A stretch of DNA of 25,679 bases from Globodera rostochiensis (GCA_018350325.1 JAEVLN010000070.1:16403-42081); one strand, 5' to 3'; counted from the stretch's first letter, positions 10,956 through 21,521 are shown. The notes: a model not told the origin generated them from the sequence alone. Program-made: numbers and translations.

Positions 10956-11402
10956 CATGAATTTGTTCGCGAGTAATATAAAATTTTTTAAATATTTTCA
11001 TACCTACGCTTCATGCATTTAGGCCTCTGATAACATTCATCAATAATCAATATTTTTAATAAACTATGTTATATTAATTATAAATAAAGCCGTTCTAAGC
11101 GTTTTACAATAAAAATTCGACGTCAAAATGAATTAATCTAAATTTTAATCTGTTTGAAAAAAATATTAGCGAAATTTTCATAAAAAATTGTGCTTTTCAT
11201 ATGGTCTAGCTCTTCCATCTGATGCTTCAAGGTTGGTTTTGACAAGGCCCCATTGAAGAGGATACATTATTTTTTATTAAATTTATTTCAAAAATTGACA
11301 AATATTTTTATAATAGTTTTATATAATAAGATAGACGGTTTAATAAGACGTGTGTATCAGGTTTTTATTTATTATAAGTCTTTATGCTGTATAAAATAAT
11401 TA
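10956..11402. other. AT-rich spacer upstream of the gene
   Basis: Presumably part of the promoter side of the minus-strand gene. No recognisable core element or motif beyond AT-richness. Confidence 0.4.
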
Positions 11403-11675
11403 TTTTGTATGCAAAAACTCAATGCTTTATGTATTCTTTAATATTTTCCAAAATAATTATAATATAAGTGTTATAATATTAAATCGAAATTAAGTTATTT
11501 AAAAATAATTTAACTTGAGACCCTGTAGGACATTGGATCGCTGCATCGAGCAAGCGACTTTCAAATTACGTTTATGCAATATTAATTTCTGTAAATAATT
11601 AAAATTATAATCCTATTTATTTAAGGATGAAAAAGAGTATTTCAAAGATAATTTTCTTAATTTATTTTATTATTG
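11403..11675 (+). repeat. Dispersed repeat B, copy 1
   Basis: It matches 21522-21765, most clearly at TTTAACTTGAGACCCTGT and the CATCGAGCAAGC motif near 11545, then through AATTAATTTCT and GATAATTTTCTTAATTT. This copy carries about 40 extra bases before the last block. No coding potential was seen. Confidence 0.8.
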
Positions 11676-11714
11676 GTTTTATTTATTCTAAAACTTTTAA
11701 AAACCCAATACAAA

Positions 11715-11798
11715 GTCGTGGTGTCTTATTGGTTTGTCTTCCCGCAATTCTTATGTTGCGGCCTGGGTTCGGACCCGCTTGGGTGCAAGCTGCTTTTT
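11715..11798 (+). mobile_element. tRNA-like, SINE-type Pol III head
   Basis: Box-A-like TGGTGTCTTATTGG (11719-11732) is followed 33 bp later by box-B-like GGTTCGGACCC (11766-11776). Between them is an anticodon-arm-like hairpin, CCGCAA with TTGCGG, but its loop has eight bases. A TTTTT terminator lies at 11794-11798. The expected acceptor stem is absent and the T-stem is imperfect, so a working tRNA is unlikely. A tRNA-derived SINE head or tRNA relic is more likely. Confidence 0.4.
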
Positions 11799-11860
11799 AA
11801 ATTTATTTTGGTCCTGTCGCGTGTGCTCCCCCACTAAAAGAATATTTTAGTAAAATTTCT

Positions 11861-11877
11861 CCGACAGCGCCTGTCGG
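11861..11877 (+). other. Perfect short hairpin, copy 1
   Basis: CCGACAG, loop CGC, CTGTCGG: a 7-bp perfect stem, followed by GTACCTCCGGGC. A near copy lies at 12041-12057. Just upstream, ACTAAAA and TTTTAGT (11833-11851) form another 7-bp inverted repeat. Confidence 0.6.
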
Positions 11878-12040
11878 TACCTCCGGGCATCCTCCACTTT
11901 TACGTAAACCAGTTTTTTTCTCTGAATTTTTAAATATTCAAAAAAATTTCCCTACCTCGCCCATTCCTAAAAAGCATCATAAAATTACCGACTCTAAGCT
12001 GAAATCTCCTATCAAATTGAGTCAAAAATTCATTTTTTTT

Positions 12041-12057
12041 CCGACGGCGCCTGTCGG
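12041..12057 (+). other. Short hairpin, copy 2
   Basis: CCGACGG, loop CGC, CTGTCGG: the same stem as 11861-11877 with one base changed, still able to form a G-U pair in RNA. It is followed by CACCGTCGGGCTCTCCTCC, parallel to copy 1, so a segment of at least 40 bp is duplicated about 180 bp apart. Confidence 0.6.
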
Positions 12058-12124
12058 CACCGTCGGGCTCTCCTCCCCAAAAAAAAATCTTTGTAATGCA
12101 TATTTCTATAAGAAAAGCCTTTTC

Positions 12125-12209
12125 TTAGGGGTGCACTTTAATTTGAAGAAATTTCGATTTAAAAAAAAGTCCCCCAAAAAATTGCATTTTTTCAAAAATG
12201 CACCCCTAA
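12125..12209 (+). other. 11-bp perfect inverted repeat
   Basis: TTAGGGGTGCA at 12125-12135 and its exact complement TGCACCCCTAA at 12199-12209 enclose 63 bp of AT-rich sequence. These could be the ends of a tiny MITE-like unit or a stem-loop. It abuts GC-rich element A. Confidence 0.55.
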
Positions 12210-12214
12210 AAATG

Positions 12215-12358
12215 GATTTTGCCCATCCCCGTACGGGGATCCCCGTTCCCCGGTTTGCTCATCCCCGAAAACGGGGATCCCCGGTTTGTCCGTCCCCGGT
12301 ATCCTCGTCCCCGGTTTGACCGGGGATCCCCCCCCCCCCCCCGGGACCTACCCTAGTT
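12215..12358 (+). repeat. GC-rich element A with GGGGATCCCC palindromes
   Basis: Very GC-rich DNA with the perfect palindrome CCCCGTACGGGG (12227-12238), several GGGGATCCCC motifs, spacer words such as CCCCGGTTTG, and a run of 15 C at 12328-12342. It ends in GGGACCTACCCTAGTT, identical to the end of element B at 13285. The entry is ATTTTGCCCATCCCCG, similar to ATTTTCATCCCCG in element B. It is probably a small non-autonomous element or a simple-repeat-rich tail of one. Confidence 0.8.
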
Positions 12359-13130
12359 AAAACCCACCGCGATTTTTTCGATCTTTTCCAACGCATTATT
12401 AATATTTTTTTGTCCAGTTCGAAATTCATAATGGTTTATGAAATATAATTTTTAAAGTTCATCAAGATGCTGCAGACGTCTTATGAGCTAAATTCAGCAA
12501 AATTGGTTTTGGACACATTCATATTGAGAAAATTTAAATAAAAATATTTTTTAAAGCCTTTGCAATTTCAACTATACTATTGAATTGCTTTTGTTAAATA
12601 TCGCCAAGTCAGCCAGTTTTGACGTCAATCCACCTTGTTACTGTCTCCTTTGTTAAATTAATCGATTAGTTATTATGGCAACAAAATCCGATAGCGTCTC
12701 TCTGGCTTACTTATTGTTCAATATTTTCTTGCATTAGGCTCTCTTCTGCATTCCCCACTGTTAGTTAGTAATCCATTTTTCATTAAAATTTAGTTTTTAT
12801 CAATTATAAAATAAAATTTAAATTTTGTTTTTAATGCAAATGTGTCAAAATAAACTGCTGTAACAATTTTATGATTTTTATTATCATTTAAATAGGAATA
12901 AAACATGTTAAAAAACTTTGATTTACTAGATATCAAAAGTTTTTTTTAATGTTCTTTTTCAACTTACATATTAAATGTAAATTTAATATTCATTTTGTGA
13001 ATGCACTTAGAGCAGTTGAGCGGACTCACCTGGATTGAAATCTTTTGTGAAAAAGCACATCTCAACCATAATTCAAACAGTAAATCAATATAATTATTAA
13101 AATTCCTGATGTGATGGCCATCTTTAGGGT
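12359..13130. other. Interval between GC-rich elements A and B
   Basis: Contains the single-copy repeat at 12660-12790. The rest is AT-rich. The minus-strand 76-codon frame at 12964-13194 runs into element B and is probably not a gene. Confidence 0.4.
12660..12790 (+). repeat. Single-copy form of the CTCTCTGGCTTAC repeat
   Basis: The sequence from ATCGATTAGT through TCTCTGGCTTAC, TTGCATTAGGCTCTCTTCTG and CACTGTTAGT to TTTTTCATT matches the two ends of 24868-25231. It holds one unit, while the other locus holds about four. This copy probably shows the unexpanded state. Confidence 0.8.
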
Positions 13131-13285
13131 GAATTTTCATCCCCGCCCCTCCCGGGGATGAGGACCGGGGATCCCCGTTTTCGGGGATGGACAAACCGGG
13201 GAACGGGGACGGGGACGGGGATGAGAATGGCCGGGGATCCCCGGTTTTCCCCGTCCCCGTCCCCCCCCCGGGACCTACCCTAGTT
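13131..13285 (+). repeat. GC-rich element B with GGGGATCCCC palindromes
   Basis: Second copy of the GC-rich element, same orientation, 0.8 kb downstream. It shares the entry (ATTTTCATCCCCG), the GGGGATCCCC palindromes and the terminal GGGACCTACCCTAGTT, here after a run of nine C. The internal arrangement differs, with GGGGAC repeats at 13198-13220. The bases after the shared end differ (AAAACCC against TTAACTG), so GTT is the element boundary. Confidence 0.8.
13198..13220 (+). other. G-quadruplex motif in element B
   Basis: Four GGGG runs separated by AAC, AC and AC make a textbook four-tetrad G-quadruplex sequence. It is seen directly; folding in the cell is inference. Confidence 0.6.
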
Positions 13286-13289
13286 TTAA

Positions 13290-13370
13290 CTGTCAGGCCA
13301 ATTCATCGCTAGATGGCCATTTCCGCGCCGGCCACCCGAGCGCTGTGCCATTTCAGCGCCGCGATTTTTC
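13290..13370 (+). repeat. GC-rich islet with repeated CCATTTC words
   Basis: The words GCCATTTCCGCGCCG and GCCATTTCAGCGCCG occur 32 bp apart in a GC-rich islet directly after element B. They look like part of the same nested repeat cluster. No open frame of note. Confidence 0.4.
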
Positions 13371-13390
13371 CCCTATTTTTATGAAAATGT

Positions 13391-13512
13391 TCAATTCTTC
13401 AAGCTTTTTTTTCGAAAATGACTAAAAGTTATCGTTGAAAAGATGAATTATTTTTCAAAAACAGCCAAAAACCTATGATTTTGGGTGCATTTTTTCAAAT
13501 TTTTGGTCAAAA
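13391..13512 (+). repeat. Dispersed repeat F, copy 1
   Basis: It matches 17497-17612: GAAAATGACTAAAA, then GAATTATTTTTCA, ACAGCCARAA and a TTTTTTNAATTTTTG stretch ending in AAAATGC. It sits between GC-rich element B and the AATATG array and may be one end of a larger element. Confidence 0.7.
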
Positions 13513-13605
13513 ATGCCAAAATATGCTCGAAATATGCAAAATATGCCAAAATATGCAAAATATGTAAAAAATATGCAGGAAGCTTAAAATATGCAAAATA
13601 TGTTT
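13513..13605 (+). repeat. CAAAATATG short tandem array
   Basis: About eight irregular copies of (C)AAAATATG. The array gives lysine/tyrosine/cysteine-rich open frames on both strands that are artefacts of the repeat. A further TACAAAATATGTAAAA lies at 13683. Confidence 0.75.
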
Positions 13606-14602
13606 TTTTAAACTTGACCAAAAAAGCTCAAACCAACGCGAAAAGGCTATTTTTGGGCCGTATTCCTCATAACATATAAGCATACAAAATATGTAAAAAC
13701 ATAAAAATCCGTTCCCTAGAGATAACACATAATACAGAGAAATCGTTTCAATATTTGCTGAAATTCATTGTTTAAACAACGAAAAAACCGAGCGGCAGAC
13801 AGCGTGTGGGCAGACACTTTATCCCCCACCATTGTATTTCCTTACGATTTTCGAAAGCTTGTAACACAGGCTAACGATTATATTTCGTAACCAAATTTTG
13901 TAGACAAGCTTCTAGTGCTCCCTTTTACCCCTACCAACATTTGGTTGAGTTTGGAGAATTTTGAAAAATCTTTATTAATTTATTCATTATTTTATTTTTA
14001 AGCGAGGTGTAAATTTAAGAAGGATCCGTCGTATACAAATGAAGTTAAGCGTATCGAAGTGCGTGTCAATTTTTTAATGAAGAAAATAACTCAAAATGCT
14101 GTTTTACGACACGATTCCATTAATTTAATATTCTCTATCCTATGTCCGTTTTTTGCAAGATTTGGCATAGGTGAACGGTGTCGCTCAACTGTGTAAATAT
14201 TGACTAAAGTTTGTTTTGATTAGGAATTAGACTCCATCATCAGGAATTGCACATTTCGTTTATTTTATATTAAGAATCTTTCGATTTAATTAATATAGTT
14301 AAAAAGCAATTTAAAAAAATATAAATTTTTGTTTGATAGCTAGCTCCACCTAGCTGTTGGAGATTTTCTTTTGATTTTGCAGCCATTACCTTTGTTGATT
14401 AAACATCAAATTTTTCAAAATTATAATTTAGAGATTTTTTTACTATTTTTCTTTTATTATATAACTGCGGAATACATTTTTTAAATTAATAACAAATTTT
14501 ATAGCTGTTCACTTAAATAACAAAGTTTTGTCGCAAAAATAGCCTACAAATATTAAGTCCACATTGCTTTGACTATTACTTTTTCATTTTTTTAAATTTA
14601 TT

Positions 14603-14695
14603 ATGAATTCAGTGGTGTTGACCATGGTAGAATTGGACCTGGTATCTCGTCTCAGGCCGAATCTTAAGTATTTCACCTTCAATTTCTAGCATTTT
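14603..14695. other. GC islet open on both strands
   Basis: The plus strand reads MNSVVLTMVELDLVSRLRPN to a TAG at 14687. The minus strand reads MLEIEGEILKIRPETRYQVQ to a TGA near 14613. Both start with ATG, showing how easily such islets stay open. Confidence 0.2.
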
Positions 14696-16911
14696 TTTAT
14701 TTTTTGATATCAATTTAGATTTTTTTTTAAACAGAATGTTCAGCTTTTACATTTTCCAAAGGAGTTTATTTAAGGTGTAAAATTTTTGAACTTTTATATA
14801 AATTAAAATTTATGATTAAGGTTTAAAATTGACTGGACTTTGGCAACGCTTTATGGTAACTTTTTGTATTTGTACTTAATTAGCATGCTCAAATGTTATT
14901 TCCGTTTTAAATTTGTTAAAATCGTTTTTTGAATTTCTAGTAATAATATAATTTAGCGTATTTTTAGGTTATTTAATTGTAAACAAACTTTTTTAATATA
15001 ACCACATATAACGCTTGAGGCGTTTGGCATTAATCAATGTATAAAATAGGTAAAGTTTCATAATTTTGTAGAATGCTTTTATTATTTTTGCTCAATATTT
15101 ATTGACTTTTACTGACAAATTTTATGATGCACATTTCATTTTTGTTAAATCTTCCGTAACATTGTGACCAGTTTTATTCATTATTTTTATTATTCCCAAC
15201 CGGTAGAGAAATGAGAAGTGAGTTAAGTTATACATGGGAAGGAGATAGTTTCGATTTTATTTTATTTTGCATTGGAAGATTTAATTTTACGGCGCTAAGG
15301 GCTTCATATTTTTTTGGGCAGAATAAATAATTGGCAACATTAATGTTTTAATTAACAGACAGTTAATTGGCAAATTTCTAATATTATCGTATAGATTATT
15401 GATTTAGTTAGAAATTTTAGATTTTTTACGTTTAAATTATTTTAGAAAATTAATTAAAATATTTTTGATTTTATTTTTCACCGTTCGTCTGTTTTTTCCC
15501 ATTAGGTCACCCGCTGGTGTTACTTTATTTAATACTATGTAAATTTAGGTGTTTCCGTTATTTATTCATTATATGAACGAACACATTTTCATGTTATGCT
15601 GGCATCCTTCTTCTCTTGTGCTGCTCGAGTTGAATAATAATGTTTCTGATGTTGCACATTTTTAAATTGATTTAATAATTATTTGGGATAAATGTGTACT
15701 TCCGCTTAAATATTGTGCATAAACTCCTTAAATAAAGCATTTTATTGCTTTTCTTATTTCTCATATTTTATAAAATTTAAATATTTGGTCTAAATTTACA
15801 CATTAATCTAATCAACATTTTTTTTGCTTTCTTGGTGATGTATATTTTTTTCATTAACTCGGTTTTCGCTTTTTTTATTTGATTTTAAGTTGATTATTGT
15901 TAGATTTTTACTTTCATATTTTGAAATGTAGAAAGTTAAAATGAAATTATAATTATTATTGTTCAAATTAATATAATTTTATGTTATCTTCAAAACGGCC
16001 AGAGTTCTATTAATCATTTATGATTATTAAGTATAAAAAAGGCGTCTATTTTTTCTTGTATTATGTTTCTAAAGCAGCAATTTGTTTTTGTTATTCATTA
16101 AAAATGAAGAAATGAATGTTAGACAAACGTTTTATTTGAGAATAGTCATGCGCCATATTTTGAAACTAATTTGCAAATACAACTAAGCTTACAGTTTATT
16201 ATAGCTATTTTCATTTCTTTGAAATCTAGTATAATTTAATTTTTTTTAATGTTCAATTATTTGAAGATTAGTTTTTAACAATTTTTTCAGCATTTTTATT
16301 TTTTTAAATTGCGATAATTTAGGAAATTCATCAAGATAACCCTATCTATCCTTTTAATGCTTAAAAACAAATTGTTTAATTTAAAATGAACTTAATTTAC
16401 GATCAGTTTAACTAACTATATGTAGCACGAAGGTTATTATGATAAATAATGATTAGAAAACAAATTGTTTCCATTTGAATTTTGTTTGCACATTTGCATA
16501 ATATTGAAATATGAAATTAGAATAATGCATCTTTATATGACAATATATTGATTTTATTAAATAGATTTGATTTATAATAAGATAAAAAAATAAAAAAAAA
16601 GTTTTATTAAAATTCAAGATTTATTTGCGTTATTGTACTGAGGAAATTTAATCTGGGGTTTTCATTATTATTAAGTTAAAAACACTGATATTAATTGTAA
16701 TTTGTTAACGCAATCAATCTTTTTGATTTCTCGATAAAATTTTTGAGCGATGGTATACTGTACTTGATTGTAATTTTGTCCCGTGTTAAGAGAAAACTCC
16801 GATTTATATTTTTAGTTATCTTATTTTATTAAATTAAACAATTTACTCTTAAATTTTTATATTAATTTTAAATAAACAAATTAACACATTTACTTTCTCA
16901 TTTTATATTAT

Positions 16912-17193
16912 TTATTTTATCAAACAATATAAAACGCCAGATTTCGGTGAACAAAATCGCTTGTTCATGTACATTGATATTGTTTTGAGTTTTCCTGCGA
17001 GCATGAATTTTCCCTCAAAAGAAACACTCATGAATTTTTTAATATGTTTTTTGCTTTGATATTTTTGCAAAAAATTTACATTCATTTTGAAAACCACATA
17101 TTCACATAGTCTCCTTCTTCTAAGCGCCATGCTGTGCTCAGAAATATAATAATTATTTATTAACTTTGTTATCCGCAGTTGTCTTTCCATCAT
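16912..17193 (-). other. 93-codon open frame or small spliced gene, unrecognised
   Basis: This is the longest open frame apart from the main gene. It starts MMERQLRITKLINNYYISEH and ends before an AATAAA at about 16908. A possible 28-nt or 33-nt intron begins at GTTAAT (about 17162), which would change the frame after LRIT to one reading RLEEGDYVNMWFSK and a stop. The shortness of that intron makes it doubtful. No family recognised. It is basic and rich in Lys and Met. Confidence 0.25.
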
Positions 17194-17416
17194 GCTCTGT
17201 TGCGAAAGTGCTGTAAATTTTGTTTTTTGATTATTTTAAAAATGATTAATAGGTATTTATATTTTTTTTAGTTAAATTACGTCCCATTATATTAAAGTAG
17301 AATCTAATACAATAAAAGTCTAGGCTATTTAAAACATGTGCAACATAAGTTTTTGAAAATTGAACTAAAAATAGACAAACTTGTTCACCAAATTGCCAAT
17401 CTTAGGGTTGCATATT

Positions 17417-17446
17417 TTTCCCGTAAAAAAGGTATTTAACGGGAAA
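17417..17446 (+). other. 8-bp hairpin
   Basis: TTTCCCGT and ACGGGAAA enclose a 14-base loop. It lies about 50 bp before dispersed repeat F copy 2. As an isolated stem it may mean little. Confidence 0.4.
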
Positions 17447-17496
17447 CTTAAAAACCAATTGAACCGGAAAACGTAATTACACCCTCAGCACAGCCA

Positions 17497-17612
17497 TTTC
17501 AATAGTCGAGTCTTTTTTTGAAAATGACTAAAAATTTATATGTGAATTATTTTTCATTAACAGCCAGAACCTTTTGGATGAATTTTTTTGAATTTTTGCC
17601 CAAAAAATGCAA
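17497..17612 (+). repeat. Dispersed repeat F, copy 2
   Basis: Partner of 13391-13512 in the same orientation. The upstream words CAGCACAGCCATTTCA resemble GTGCCATTTCAGCGCC before copy 1. This copy lacks the AATATG array. Confidence 0.7.
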
Positions 17613-18152
17613 AACTGTGCTTTTATTCCCGATAAACTTTTAATCTAATATCAGTTTTTATAGAAATTAAACAAACAATACAATCAGATAAAAATATTAC
17701 AAATATCGCAATAATATATATTCATGCTCGTTCCAACATATTCAAAGAAAAAAATCAATAGAATGTTTTTAATAGCCGTAATTTATTGTTTGATTACAAA
17801 TTACAAATGCAATTCAATGGTTTTTATTTTTTAGTTTGTTTTATTTTCGAATTATTAGAAAACGTATTATTTACTTATACTAATTGCCCGTTTATTTATT
17901 AATCACATTTATTTAAATTAAGTTTTTTATACACATGAGTTATTTTTAATTATTACAATTATGTTGAAATTGATTGTTTGATATTTTATTAATATTTTTC
18001 ATTATTAATTTAATCTGTTTTAAAAATGTATCGTTTTTTTTATTTATCTATTAATTAAATGGATGCCTTGATTTATATTATGTTTGTTTTATCTTTCATT
18101 ATGGAATTCATTTTGTAAATTCTTATAACAATTTTATGGGTCCAATTTCATG

Positions 18153-18488
18153 TCAAGGTACCACATATTCCCCTGTTTGTTCCTCAATCTTTGTTATCTG
18201 TTCGACCGTGTGCAATAGATATTTTATTTTTTTATAATATGAACATTGCCTGGTATTAAACACAAGATGCATCGGTTTTAATAATAAAGTAAATTTTAAT
18301 TTTGTTAATAACTATTACAGTTTTGCATATTTATATCCTGTATTTTTAATCCCATTTGGGGGTTTAGTTGAAATTTTATAAAATTGACTTCTAGCCAACA
18401 TAATTAGATTTCCAAAAATTTCGCAGATTTGGAAAAGACTGCCCAGGTTTTGATACGGCAGAGTTGCTTGTATTGTAGCATTTAATTT
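18153..18488 (-). other. Candidate two-exon coding segment
   Basis: Minus-strand exons 18488-18319 and 18249-18153 join across a 69-nt GT-AG interval (donor GTAATAG, acceptor AATACCAG) into one open frame. The first part includes the stretch LPYQNLGSLFQICEIFGNLI. The second ends in VEQITKIEEQTGEYVVP followed by TGA. No domain recognised. The 5' end is undefined because a TAA lies just upstream and no acceptor is clear. Alternatively an ATG at 18272 opens a 39-codon frame. GC content is above the surroundings, but chance is not excluded. Confidence 0.25.
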
Positions 18489-19295
18489 TTAAATTTATAT
18501 TAAATTTTTGATATATATATTATTTGGATTTACAATTGGTTGATTTAAGTTGGAAATTCTATTTTATTTTCTTTTTCATTTTTAACGTTAGAAATGCATT
18601 ATTCCATTAAAAATTATCGTTATATAAATTTAGATAATATCATAATTTGAAACATCCGATTAATTGGCTAATTAATTTACGTTTATTAATAGAATTATGT
18701 CATTGGAAATATTTAATTCAAAAAGTTTTCGTCTATTAATTATGATAATTTAAAATGTTTTTAATATATTTAATAAAACTTTTTTTTAATTTTATACAAA
18801 CTCATAAAATGTAATAATAAAAAAATTTGAGACTTGCAAATATTTTGTTTACATATTCTGATTTTTAATAAAGCACTGTAAATTATATATATAAATAATA
18901 TGATTTTCTAAATATACAAATATACTAGTGTTGACAAATTGGCAGCAAACCCGAAAATATGCAATTTAAAATAAGACTTAAATTAAAATAAGAAACGAGA
19001 AAAATATTAAAGATAAAGTGTTGAATTTGCCAAAATGAATAATAATTATTATGTACACTATTTTACTCGAAGCTCAAGCACTAAAATAAAAATTGCATCA
19101 AGGTCGCAAATATCAAAAAATTCGCTCTGTTTCGAGAATGGAAATATACAACATAATTAAACATATAATAAGAAATTTAATAATTATTAATAATAGCGAT
19201 TCATTATGTATGTTTAGTTGAAGTCCACTGCATGCAGTGATTAAAAAATTCGACGCCGAGAAATATTTGTTATAAACAAAAATATAAATTGTTAT

Positions 19296-19483
19296 TTAAT
19301 ATTTTTTTAAAGATAAAAAATACAACATTTTTTCAAAGAAGTCAACAAAGAAAGCTCCACCACTTTTGTTTAAACAATTAAATGATAAATAGTTATACGG
19401 TTTTACAAAAAGTCGATCGAAACAACGAAGGCTTGTCCGCGCTTTCTTCGGGAAAACGTGTTGTAAATATAGTAAATAATCAA
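19296..19483 (-). other. Candidate terminal exon
   Basis: From acceptor GATTAAACAG the minus strand stays open for about 61 codons, including CLNKSGGAFFVDFFEKML, to TAA. No family recognised. An open length of this size is expected by chance several times in the window. Confidence 0.15.
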
Positions 19484-20407
19484 CTGTTTAATCAAAGCCA
19501 ACTGATTAAATGTGAAATGTTGAATAGTATAATTTTTAACTAATTAATAAAAAACGCCGTTGCTAAATACTATAATCAAATATTTATAAATTAAAATTTG
19601 GACATTCTATATTTAGTAAATCTATTGTGACAAAATTATAATAGCTATGATATGAAATGGGGGTAAAAAATTTTTTTTTAAATGGCTAAAAATTCAAATA
19701 TTAAATTTTATTTTATGTGTTCGACATGCTAAAACTCAGATTCTATTAAATGAAAAAAGTGTGCCTAATATAATAAACTGTTAAACGTTTTAAACTATTT
19801 TAAATTAAAAGGATTTTCTTAAATAATAATACTCCAAAACAAATATAAAACGGAATAAAAAATAAATTTACCGTCCTTTAATGTTATTTTAAATACAGAA
19901 TTTTTAAATAATAAATAAATTCTTAATTTTGAAAAAGAATATTATTATATTAAAAATTGTTACTAATACATACTTACAGCATGTAATTTTTTAAAACAAA
20001 ATGTGAGAAGATATAAATAAATATATTATAATGATGGGGCTTACGAATTAAATTATTAAGAAACAAATTAAAAATTATTGAAATCCTTTAAATCTCCATG
20101 GCACAATGTGTTGGGATATAATGGATTGAGTAGCACTTCCTTGTAAACGGAAACACAGTGCGGAACAAGTGAAAACCAGTCATGTAAAATAGGTAAATAA
20201 ATATAATAAAAAAGTGTTTAGAATTAAAAACCAATAATAAAGGAAATCACGAAAATTATCTTTGAATCCTTACATAAATAGGATTTTAATTATTTTACTA
20301 GACCTTAACAAAAATTTAGAAAAATAAAATGAATTACAGCAGCGATCTGCTCGCCAACCAACACCAATAAAATCTCTGGGCAATATTCTGGGGCATCAAT
20401 CAGTAAA

Positions 20408-20569
20408 TTAAGATTTTTTTTGATCTGAAGCCTGGTTCGAAAGTTTTTTCTTTTTTTTAAAACTCAGGGGGTAGAATCCTCTTATATAGGGAACAAAGTC
20501 CCATCCAGCTTTTGAGGCGCTGATTTCAAATGGTTGGTAAATGTTGAAAGTAAGTATATTTATTTGTTT
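20408..20569 (-). other. Open frame overlapping the left end of c2
   Basis: It has 53 codons on the minus strand, including ASKAGWDFVPYIRGFYPLSF and a lysine run, with no start codon. The c1 copy is shifted by one base at the same place. Probably chance or an old exon fragment. Confidence 0.15.
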
Positions 20570-21447
20570 TTAATTTTTCTAATTTTTTAATCGATTTGTT
20601 ATAAACATTTTAATTTTAGTTAAGATGGGTTTGCTTCTGATCGCTTTCATTTTACTAATTTGAGAATCGTTAATTTAAAAACAAATTTGGAATAAGGCAC
20701 AATTAGTCGGCATCAAGTTTTTAACTATTTCTGAATTAAAATAACATGTAATTAATTTTTCGTCTTTTTATTGCATTATTTAATCGTATTTTATTTACAA
20801 TTTTTTTATTTATTTTAGCTATTAGAAAATAATAATTTGTTTACCATTTACATAATTTTTTATCTCTAATTTATTATTAACATAATTACGTGTAAAGTTT
20901 ATATTTGGGAGTTCATTATTTAATAAAAAATAATGATCTGATTTTTTTAAACATGCATTCATTTTTTAAATGTTTATTTGATAGTTTTTTTAAATTTTTT
21001 GTAATTTTTAACAAAGACTTTAGAGCCGTCCGAATTCCATTGTATGTATAAGTTAATTTTAAAATATCTATTTATTATTTTGGGATGTGTTTGTTCTATT
21101 ATTTTTATTTAGGTGTGTCTAACTATTATTATTTTTAATTAATTTAAATATTAGCTTTAACATTTGTTTGAGAAATCATTTGGGGTTAAGTAATTCATTT
21201 GCCTTTTTGTCCGAAAATGCTTTTGCGTTCCATGAAATCAATTTTTTGGCACGGTGATTGGAAAGTGTTGTACAGTTTTTATCACATATTTAACGAAAAC
21301 ATAATGAGTTATATATAATTTTTGTTATTTTATTGCTTTTATTGTGTTAAATCTTGTTCGTCCAACTCAAACGATTTCCACGTCTAATGTAAGTGATTCC
21401 GGACATCTAAATGGATTAAGTCATCATGATTTGTTTATAAAACATAA
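20492..21447 (+). repeat. Dispersed repeat c2, short copy
   Basis: This is the shorter partner of 3196-5324. Matching blocks are 20492-20547, 20553-20645, 20655-20820, 20821-21212, 21252-21338, 21340-21407 and 21408-21447, in the same order. It lacks about half of the long copy through internal deletions, or the long copy gained insertions. It starts beside a purine-rich stretch and is followed within 100 bp by repeat B. Confidence 0.85.
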
Positions 21448-21521
21448 GTTAATCAATTTATTTTTAAGTATCTTAAATTGGTAGAATATTTAATGCGCAT
21501 AATTCGTCGTTTTGAATTTTG

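Larger units (their letters stand above)
13606..17400. other. AT-rich region without a supported gene
   Basis: Mainly T-rich on the plus strand. It holds the weak candidates at 14603 and 16912, and a GC-richer stretch around 15484-15650 that is open in several frames without splice support. Confidence 0.4.
17613..20491. other. AT-rich region with a T-to-A strand switch
   Basis: T-rich on the plus strand to about 18.9 kb, then A-rich. It holds weak candidates at 18153 and 19296. A GC-richer stretch at 20335-20395 has no clear frame. Confidence 0.4.

Noticed and set aside
11715..11798. Functional tRNA gene
   Set aside because: There is no pairing acceptor stem, the anticodon loop has eight bases and the T-stem is faulty.
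12017..12319. 100-codon plus-strand frame ending in a Pro/Ser/Val-rich stretch
   Set aside because: It runs through the hairpin copy, the inverted repeat and GC-rich element A. The apparent protein is translated repeat.
13485..13728. Overlapping open frames of 64 codons (plus) and 73 codons (minus) rich in Lys, Tyr, Cys and Ile
   Set aside because: Both are produced by the AAAATATG tandem array, which stays open on both strands. There is no domain or splice support.
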